From Schistosoma haematobium (taxonomy: Eukaryota > Platyhelminthes > Trematoda > Strigeidida > Schistosomatidae): a stretch of DNA of 64,000 nt. The stretch covers positions 52,246,465-52,310,464 of the forward strand of contig NC_067195.1 of NCBI RefSeq assembly GCF_000699445.3, written 5' to 3'. Shown here in pieces: positions 58,528 through 64,000 of this stretch (position 1 is the stretch's first letter; each line of letters opens with the position of its first letter). The notes under the pieces are model-generated. The model ran no database searches. It had not been told where the DNA came from and was given only the letters and a program-made list of their open reading frames with translations. A program made the position numbers and the translations under genes.

Positions 58528-59346
58528 ATGACTCTCCTTCCCGATCAGTTGCAGCTACTACTAGATCGCCAGCAGCAGCGTTTCAGAGAAAGCCAGTTGA
58601 ATGTTTTGGACAATTTACGCACGCGACTGCTAAATCTCCCATGTTTCGGAGATGTGAAAGAGATTGACGAATTAATTTCTCACTTACATACTGAACTCGA
58701 GAATGACTGCAGGACATATGAAGATGAAAACAAAAGCCTCTATGAATCCCTTATGATCAGTAATGCAAACGAGGCAGTCGCTCATAATCCGTCCAGCGAT
58801 GCGGGAATGTCCAGTTCAGAATCATGCCCTGTTGTGGGTTCAAATCCCACTGTTCCTGAAACGTGTACAGACAGTGATGTACCCAGCTCACAGGAAGAAG
58901 ATCTCTCATCAAATGCTCATAAATTAATTACAGTGCCCTCTCATAAGGAAACAGGAAACAAATCGTGCAGTATACTGAGTCTAGCTGCTCCAAACGGTCC
59001 TCATCAGTCAACAACAGGAGATTCTGATGAATCTTATTATCTAGATCCTCTTGTACCAGAAAATGTGTTAGATGCACCAAATGATGATCAGAAGTTTAAT
59101 ACAATTTTGATAGATGTTAATTATCCCAGTGATCGACTATCCACAAATGAGATTTTCAAGGAATTCTATGATAATGTTCCAGAAGAATCGGACGTTGATG
59201 ACCTCATATCAAGCGACGTTGGTCCACACTACTTAAGCACTTTTAGTGACTTCTCTGTTCCATGTGACAATTATGTATTAAATAAAGTCAAATTAATTTT
59301 AACTTGGGGATATGAGGACCCAACATTATTTCGTGGGGGAGGATGA
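58528..59346 (+). CDS. gag-like ORF, unit 30 (I63T)
   Basis: Unit 58014-59407 (1394 bp). The only simple amino-acid substitution in the array, Ile63 to Thr from T-to-C at 58715. The marker state returns to A/A/G, as in units 9-15. Confidence 0.68.
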   Translation: MTLLPDQLQLLLDRQQQRFRESQLNVLDNLRTRLLNLPCFGDVKEIDELISHLHTELENDCRTYEDENKSLYESLMISNANEAVAHNPSSDAGMSSSESCPVVGSNPTVPETCTDSDVPSSQEEDLSSNAHKLITVPSHKETGNKSCSILSLAAPNGPHQSTTGDSDESYYLDPLVPENVLDAPNDDQKFNTILIDVNYPSDRLSTNEIFKEFYDNVPEESDVDDLISSDVGPHYLSTFSDFSVPCDNYVLNKVKLILTWGYEDPTLFRGGG

Positions 59347-59407
59347 ACGCAGAAAATTTTAAAATCCGGATATTAACTTCCGATCTTTTAAAAAAAAAAA
59401 GGGGAGG

Positions 59408-59761
59408 TGTTAGGATAGTCGGAAAAATATACCAATAATTATCGTGTTAAGTCTATGGTGGCCTTGGACCTTAAATGTACATTTCCTATTGGTCGATGTT
59501 TACTTCACTTGTTAAATATTTTGTAAATGTTGTTTCCTATTTTATGGTACGATGTATGCTTGATTGGTATATAAATAGAGTATGTTTGAAATATAATGAT
59601 TCATAACTCAGAGGCTGTGACTTGTGTTCTTGACTCAACTGGCTAGGACAGACAGCGAAGCAGGGCCAATCAGGGCACTAGGTCGTCCCTTACGTGTCAC
59701 TGTCGCAGAAGCGGTCGATAAATAACGCTGCGCATCTATCCTGCAGTCTCCCGTTACAACA
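59408..59761 (+). repeat. LTR 31, terminal LTR closing the array
   Basis: Same 354 bp as the other LTRs with A at the first marker. It ends at AACA (59758-59761); the flank CTTTAGG replaces the expected ATTGGCG, which fixes the right edge. Confidence 0.92.
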
Positions 59762-59951
59762 CTTTAGGACAAGACGAATTTTCATTTTAACAAAGTAAGT
59801 TTGGCCTAACCATCTGTACAGTTTCATGTACTTGACTTTGAGCTGCGCTTCATATGTAAAAACGGAAAACATTACACGGTTGCCAAAACGAGGTCCCGAC
59901 ATTCCATATAAGCATTTATCAATAGCTTTGAAGAAAAACTAGTTATATTTC
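59762..59951. other. unassigned non-AT-rich segment next to the array
   Basis: About 180 bp, less AT-rich than the intron. The minus strand is open across it (GNRVMFSVFTYEAQ, KYMKLYRWLGQTYF), but that frame runs into the LTR and has no homology I recognise. It could be a fragment of another element. Confidence 0.4.
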
Positions 59952-60178
59952 AATAAATAATATATTTGTAATATCCCATTGAGTAGAAAAATTAGATTTT
60001 CTGACATTTCTTGACTTAGTGTAAGTCACTTCTTCAGAGAATAAGTAACCCAATTAAAATTAATCCAAGTTTAAATAGTACGAAACAATAAGAATCTGAA
60101 GTGGCTTACATTAAGTCACGAAACGTTAGAAAATCTAATTTTTCTACTCATTGTGATATTAAAAATATATTATTTATT
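59952..60178. mobile_element. MITE-like long inverted repeat
   Basis: Two imperfect arms, 59952-60037 and 60095-60178, complementary over about 85 bp (e.g. AATAAATAATATATTT against AAATATATTATTTATT, and GAGTAGAAAAATTAGATTTT against its reverse complement), around a 57-bp AT-rich loop. No coding sequence. Structure fits a MITE or other fold-back element; the superfamily is unknown. Confidence 0.7.
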
Positions 60179-60300
60179 TATACCAATCTACCCGATGCTG
60201 AATTTATTCGAAATTATCAAATCAAACCTTGGTAATGATACCTACAGTAACATTTCATTACATAATACAATATAAAGCGTTATTGATTAGTCAAAATTAC

Positions 60301-60458
60301 CAAATAATTCATCACGAGCTATCGCCTCCAATATACGTGAAGCTCCAATAAGATTGCCTAAAGCTGCTGATAATGTAGTGGCAAAAACACCTATTACAAC
60401 GATTGGTTGCCAAAAACTAATTGATTGCATAAATATATTGTTATTTAATAACAGATAT
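60301..60458 (-). CDS. SLC12A9: SLC12A9-like exon 1 of those visible (transmembrane)
   Basis: Encodes a hydrophobic helix followed by [18 protein letters not shown], the strongly conserved SLC12 segment around the middle transmembrane helices. The donor after TTT-G is GTAATT; the single G joins GT of the next exon to make Gly. The acceptor ATAG at 60459-60462 gives an open frame starting xxA-TAT-CTG. An alternative acceptor closer to the FWQP codons would shorten the exon, so the 5' boundary is less certain than the 3' one. Exons coding for the earlier helices were not found to the right. Confidence 0.8.
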
Positions 60459-61390
60459 CTATGACATAATAAAAAAAAAGATATAACAAGAGCAAATATG
60501 AAAAAATGATGCTAGAGACATCCACAAATCAATCAAATAATCAAAATTGCATCGTTAAATGTAAAGAAAAACAAATAGTATGTTTATGGCACTTTTTACT
60601 GAGAAAAAAAAATATATTTAAAAAAAAACTATAGCATGTATCTTTGATCGAACTTAGATACACTTTAAACGGATGAAATAAAATATTCTCGCCTAATATA
60701 ATGACATTTTAGTACTTAGCAAAGAAACATAGAGAATAATTAAGTAATCTGTTTACAAATAATATAATTCTTTATTAATGAATATTTCAATTCTTAAAGT
60801 AATGAACATAATAGTAATTTCAACTAACTACATTTATTACTTTGTATGATGATGAGGAGAAAGCAATGAAATTGAATGAATTGATTGTATTCAGCATTAA
60901 AAAGATTATTGCCCTTGCTTTGTTACACGATACATGATCAGTAATCACAGAAATATAAACAGATTTCTAAACCCTGATTTTTTTATCGATTAATATCTTA
61001 CTGAGAAAGTTAAATCACTAGTTAACAGTTTACAAAATGAATCATAATACTCGAAAATTATGAAAATATTCAAATATATCTTGGTTCTCTAAGATATTAT
61101 CATGTATTCCTTATATGGTATATGCTACTGATGTCGACAGATATAAATATTGTGTCAGTCTGTGTTCTCGATCACTACACTTGTAATTACTCATTAGTAG
61201 TTCAACACGTTGATATAAAAAAAGAATAATGCAAAGATCTAGAACTTTTAAAATATGAAGTCAGTTATTTCCAGTGAGAAATAATCACGGTACTATATCT
61301 GAAAATTATGAGCAGAGTATAATCATATTGAATAGAAATATTCTAAAACTGAATACATGTGTTTACATTAATATATATGTATGAACGAAG
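60459..61390. other. AT-rich sequence upstream of exon 1
   Basis: Presumably intron of the SLC12A9-like gene. No exon recognised on the minus strand and no repeat identified. Confidence 0.5.
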
Positions 61391-62497
61391 AATATTCTTT
61401 TTACTAATATCTCATCAGGTTCTACAATTATAAATCCAAATTAATAATCCATAAAGTTGGCCAGATTTAAGGCAGAGTACATCATTTAAAATTGTAACTC
61501 GTGAATTAAGGATTGTTCTACTTACAAGGAGAAAAGACGGGTCATTAAGAAGAAACGTAAACAAGAAAACTACTTGGACAGGCCAATATACAAACTTTCT
61601 TACTTTTGTTCAGATCAATGCAAAGAACTATTAATGCAGGTAAACTACAATTAATGTCTTGCACACGTTCAATGATCACTCCGAGTTTGAAAGATAAATT
61701 GCCTAGACTAGCCACTTTTCTGTATCTATCAATTCAACTGCTCCTGTGGAGCAGATGTTCTAGGAATTTGTCTATTCGGGCTTGTTAGCACCTCTCAGTG
61801 TGGTTAAGCAAAGGTGTAGTTAAAACGGTTAACAGCTCCATTTTAGTCCACTTAATTCAGACGAGACATAAAACCAGCAATGTTTCGCAATAATAAATCG
61901 TGTCAATAGCAATATACCTAATTCCGTCAGACCAAGAATCCTGCGGACGGCTGAAGCAATTGCTATTCGGATCAAAAAGCCAGAGCTGTGCATCCAAACG
62001 AAATACATTCAGCCGCTCCTTTTAGCCTGGCCAACTAATTAATAATCAATTTTATGATATGGTGATGTGATTTGATTAATGTTCATTTTTATGTCCCAAA
62101 CTTATTTTATCCACGCATCTTACCATTGTCATTATTATTATTATTACCCTTGATAACCGTTTTGAGAAATTTATTTAGCATCCACCCCTACCTACTATAC
62201 CTGACCTAAGACATATTATTCTACATATTAAGTAATCGCTCTTTCAGCTCATGTTGACCATATTTATTCAGATCATTTATCTCACAATTTCATTTCGCTC
62301 GTAAACTGATTCAAGTTAACATTTGATACTAGTCATCCCAACATTAACGATTTGATTTTATATAACAAATAAGAATTCTTGATTAACATGTTACAATTTT
62401 AAATGATGTACTCTGCCTTAAATCTGGCCAACTTTATGAATTATTAATGTGGATTTATAATTGTAGAACCTGATGAGATATTATTGAAAAGAATATT
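61391..62497 (+). mobile_element. Penelope-like element remnant with inverted terminal repeats
   Basis: Inverted repeats 61391-61498 and 62390-62497 match over about 108 bp with a few mismatches. Between them is a degenerate plus-strand coding remnant of a Penelope-type GIY-YIG endonuclease, annotated separately. Penelope-like elements are known to carry terminal repeats that can be inverted, so the two observations agree. The reverse transcriptase domain is absent, so this is a truncated copy. Confidence 0.65.
61606..62046 (+). pseudogene. GIY-YIG endonuclease remnant (Penelope-like)
   Basis: Plus-strand frames with stops read MITPSLKDKLPRLATF, then a stretch where the GIY-YIG core is expected but scrambled, then RNLSIRAC-stop-HLSVWLSK, GVVKTVNSSILVHLIQTRHK and, in another frame, IPNSVRPRILRTAEAIAIRI with KKPELCIQTK ending near 62046. 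The R..S.R..H, HL..T.H and EA..I...KP.L sequence fits the C-terminal GIY-YIG domain of Penelope-like elements. Stops and frameshifts make it inactive. Confidence 0.65.
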
Positions 62498-64000
62498 ATT
62501 TTTTCATATAATTGCGTTTTAATATAATGGGAATTTTTCAGTGATTAAAATATATATGTATAGATAAAGAGATAGATACATCAAACGATTTATCACCATG
62601 AAACATATGATGTTATGTAAGTTGACTACAAATTGAATTGAACCAATAACTTAACATCTAACGCAATAGAACTTTAGATGAATACAAAATGAATCTAATT
62701 TCCTACCAAAATATGACCAAGTTACAACGACAGACCTGCTTACTTTATGTCAACTGATGCCAGTAATCAGAGTGACATTACCTCCTTTCTTTATTTCGAC
62801 GAGTTTCCCTTTGTTAAGTGGAAGTACAGTGTTTTGAGTTAATAAAGTACTGTTCAAGACTCTAAATTAAACTACGTCATGATAAATAACCCAAATAACC
62901 AGAAATTATGAGTTGTGACAAAACTTCTAATGTATAAAAATACAGTCCAGTCGGTCGTCAGGATGCTCATTGAACAAGCAGGTCTCAGACTTCATAGTTT
63001 ACGGTGGTAAATTATTCGTAAAAAGCTGATAGCCAAGTTTTCTAACGAGATACCATTGTGGTTGGCTGGATACATCTCTTAAAGATGTTTTAAAAGTGTT
63101 GAAAAAACACTTAGTTTTAATCAGGTGACTTATGGTTCATATAATCTCTAAGTACTAATGAACAGTTATATGTGCGTGACGACGAAATCCATAAAAATAT
63201 ATTAGTAGATTAAGAATAAAACTGAAAGGTAGTGTATGAGAAACTTGCTTACCGGCTGTTAGAAGAAGCTGAGAATATCATCATAACGAGATAAATTAAC
63301 AATGTACAAAGTAAAGCAGATAGAGTTCCCAAAGGGATTGAACGAGAAGGATTCTTTAATTCACCTAAAAAAGTTATATATAAAGAAGATTGTGGTAATA
63401 TACTATGTGCCACATGCAAAAGAGTATTTCTTGTTTTATCTATTTCAATGCTTTTTGAAAGTCTCTAGCATTGAAGGATTCAAGCCTTCCTAGTACTTCA
63501 TACCCTATTCCAATCCATTCAACTTCGGGTAAACGTGACCACTGAAACCAGGAAAAACAACACATCAGTTCCCTTTTAAAAATATAACGACTACTTGTTC
63601 AACAGACAATGACGCAAGCCCTAATTACCCTCTTCCATATTACACTGAAAAATTTAACTAGCCTTACCACCAAATTATTTTGCTTCAAAATCACGGCTTA
63701 ATGAATGAGGTTTAACAAGAAAAACAGCTCAGCTCCCCGACAAGTCAAGGCACAATAAAGGGGCCAGAAATATCATAATCCTTGCAAAATAAATGTGACT
63801 CCACATTCTTAGCGTAAAACGTTTCATATGCTTTTACAAAATGGAGCTAAATGTCCGTACGTCTTAATAAATGAAAACAAAATTAAGGCTTTTTAAGGTA
63901 AGTAGAACGATAATTGAGATTGTATAAGTGGCAAGACGTATTCGCTTAATTCACGATAATTATAACAATATGATGTATTTGTCACATATCAATGAGTAGA
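62498..64000. other. AT-rich right end of the window
   Basis: No exon or RNA gene supported. A minus-strand stretch near 63425-63555, after a good acceptor-like TTTCAG, reads WSRLPEVEWIGIGYEVLGRL then hits a stop; it does not resemble SLC12A9 and may be repeat-derived. The 63-codon plus-strand frame at 63302-63493 overlaps it and is not convincing. Confidence 0.45.

Larger units (their letters stand above)
17601..59761 (+). mobile_element. tandem array of 30 LTR-sharing retrotransposon units
   Basis: Thirty head-to-tail units of 1390-1396 bp plus a closing LTR, i.e. (LTR-internal)x30-LTR. LTR starts are 17601, 18997, 20391, 21787, 23181, 24576, 25972, 27367, 28761, 30154, 31544, 32935, 34327, 35722, 37116, 38511, 39902, 41294, 42687, 44081, 45475, 46869, 48259, 49652, 51046, 52439, 53834, 55227, 56622, 58014 and 59408. 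The unit carries LTR, primer-binding-like site, one ORF and polypurine tract. Most length variation comes from homopolymers (the T-run before the ORF, the A-run of the polypurine tract and two G-runs). Only a handful of SNPs separate copies. The element lacks pol genes and is non-autonomous. It lies antisense in an SLC12A9-like intron. Confidence 0.95.
4199..60458 (-). other. SLC12A9: SLC12A9-like cotransporter gene, partial (nine exons)
   Basis: Gene span joining nine minus-strand exons: 60301-60458, 16904-16986, 14923-15047, 13134-13326, 10465-10682, 8534-8699, 7650-7773, 5889-6064 and 4199-4723. All have GT donors and AG acceptors, and the phases agree at every junction, for about 1768 coding nt (589 codons). 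The predicted product follows the SLC12A9 order: transmembrane helices, a cytoplasmic C-terminal domain with SSWG...ALLFHQ, the LLLLD.RK.HVK.WR block, KKGGLYV.GH, SGLG.M.PNT...GFYDD, and a final D.WP.NLL...GLFLLQ block. SLC12A9 belongs to the cation-chloride cotransporter superfamily; its substrate in flatworms is not established. The upstream N-terminal exons are missing from the window and the true terminal exon is uncertain. The intron between the first two exons holds the whole LTR array. Confidence 0.85.

Noticed and set aside
18069..58667. 61-87 codon plus-strand open frames in each array unit (LIDYSISHYPADSG type)
   Set aside because: They overlap the start of the 272-codon ORF in another frame, many begin at a non-ATG codon, and they fit a shadow frame carried along by the repeat.
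17601..59761. CRISPR array, multigene family or classical satellite
   Set aside because: The period is 1.4 kb and the unit carries LTR, primer-site and polypurine signals with a closing LTR, which explains the structure better.
59690..59902. Minus-strand 70-codon open frame at the right array edge
   Set aside because: It crosses the LTR boundary and reads through LTR sequence; no homology recognised.
63425..63555. Possible minus-strand exon reading WSRLPEVEWIGIGYEVLG
   Set aside because: Good acceptor-like sequence, but it ends in a stop after about 40 codons, lacks a donor and does not resemble SLC12A9; probably repeat-derived.

Overview
The window looks like nuclear DNA of a parasitic flatworm, most likely a blood fluke (Schistosoma). 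It is AT-rich, has short exons in 0.7-2.5 kb introns, and carries degenerate retroelements of kinds I associate with schistosomes: RTE-like non-LTR elements, a tRNA-derived SINE and a Penelope-like element. The species call is inference; no marker gene settles it.

The only host gene I can support is a minus-strand orthologue of SLC12A9, a member of the cation-chloride cotransporter superfamily. Nine exons can be placed, from 60301-60458 (most N-terminal in the window) down to 4199-4723 (C-terminal cytoplasmic domain). Their splice phases join without conflict, giving about 589 codons. The N-terminal exons are not seen, and probably lie past the right edge. The last exon is unresolved.

The dominant feature is at 17601-59761, inside one intron of that gene and on the opposite strand. 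It is a head-to-tail array of 30 nearly identical units of 1390-1396 bp. Each unit is a small LTR retrotransposon sharing its LTR with the next: a 354-bp LTR (TGTT...AACA, with a TATA box), a primer-binding-site-like TGGCGACGGGG, one 272-codon ORF, a polypurine tract, then the next LTR. The array closes with a 31st LTR, so its structure is (LTR-internal)x30-LTR. No protease, reverse transcriptase, RNase H or integrase is encoded, so it is a non-autonomous, possibly gag-only (TR-GAG-like) element. The array expands an intron of about 1.15 kb to 43.3 kb. Sparse SNPs fall in ordered blocks, pointing to recent stepwise local amplification.

Left flank (1-17600): exons 2-9 with introns full of retroelement debris, including the 3' end of a non-LTR element (1-205), two minus-strand RTE-like fragments (about 1063-1575 and 10930-12325), a plus-strand fragment (9846-10345) and a SINE (12612-12830). 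Right flank (59762-64000): an unassigned 180-bp piece, a 227-bp MITE-like inverted repeat (59952-60178), exon 1, and a Penelope-like remnant with a GIY-YIG domain framed by 108-bp inverted repeats (61391-62497). The remainder is AT-rich and featureless to me.
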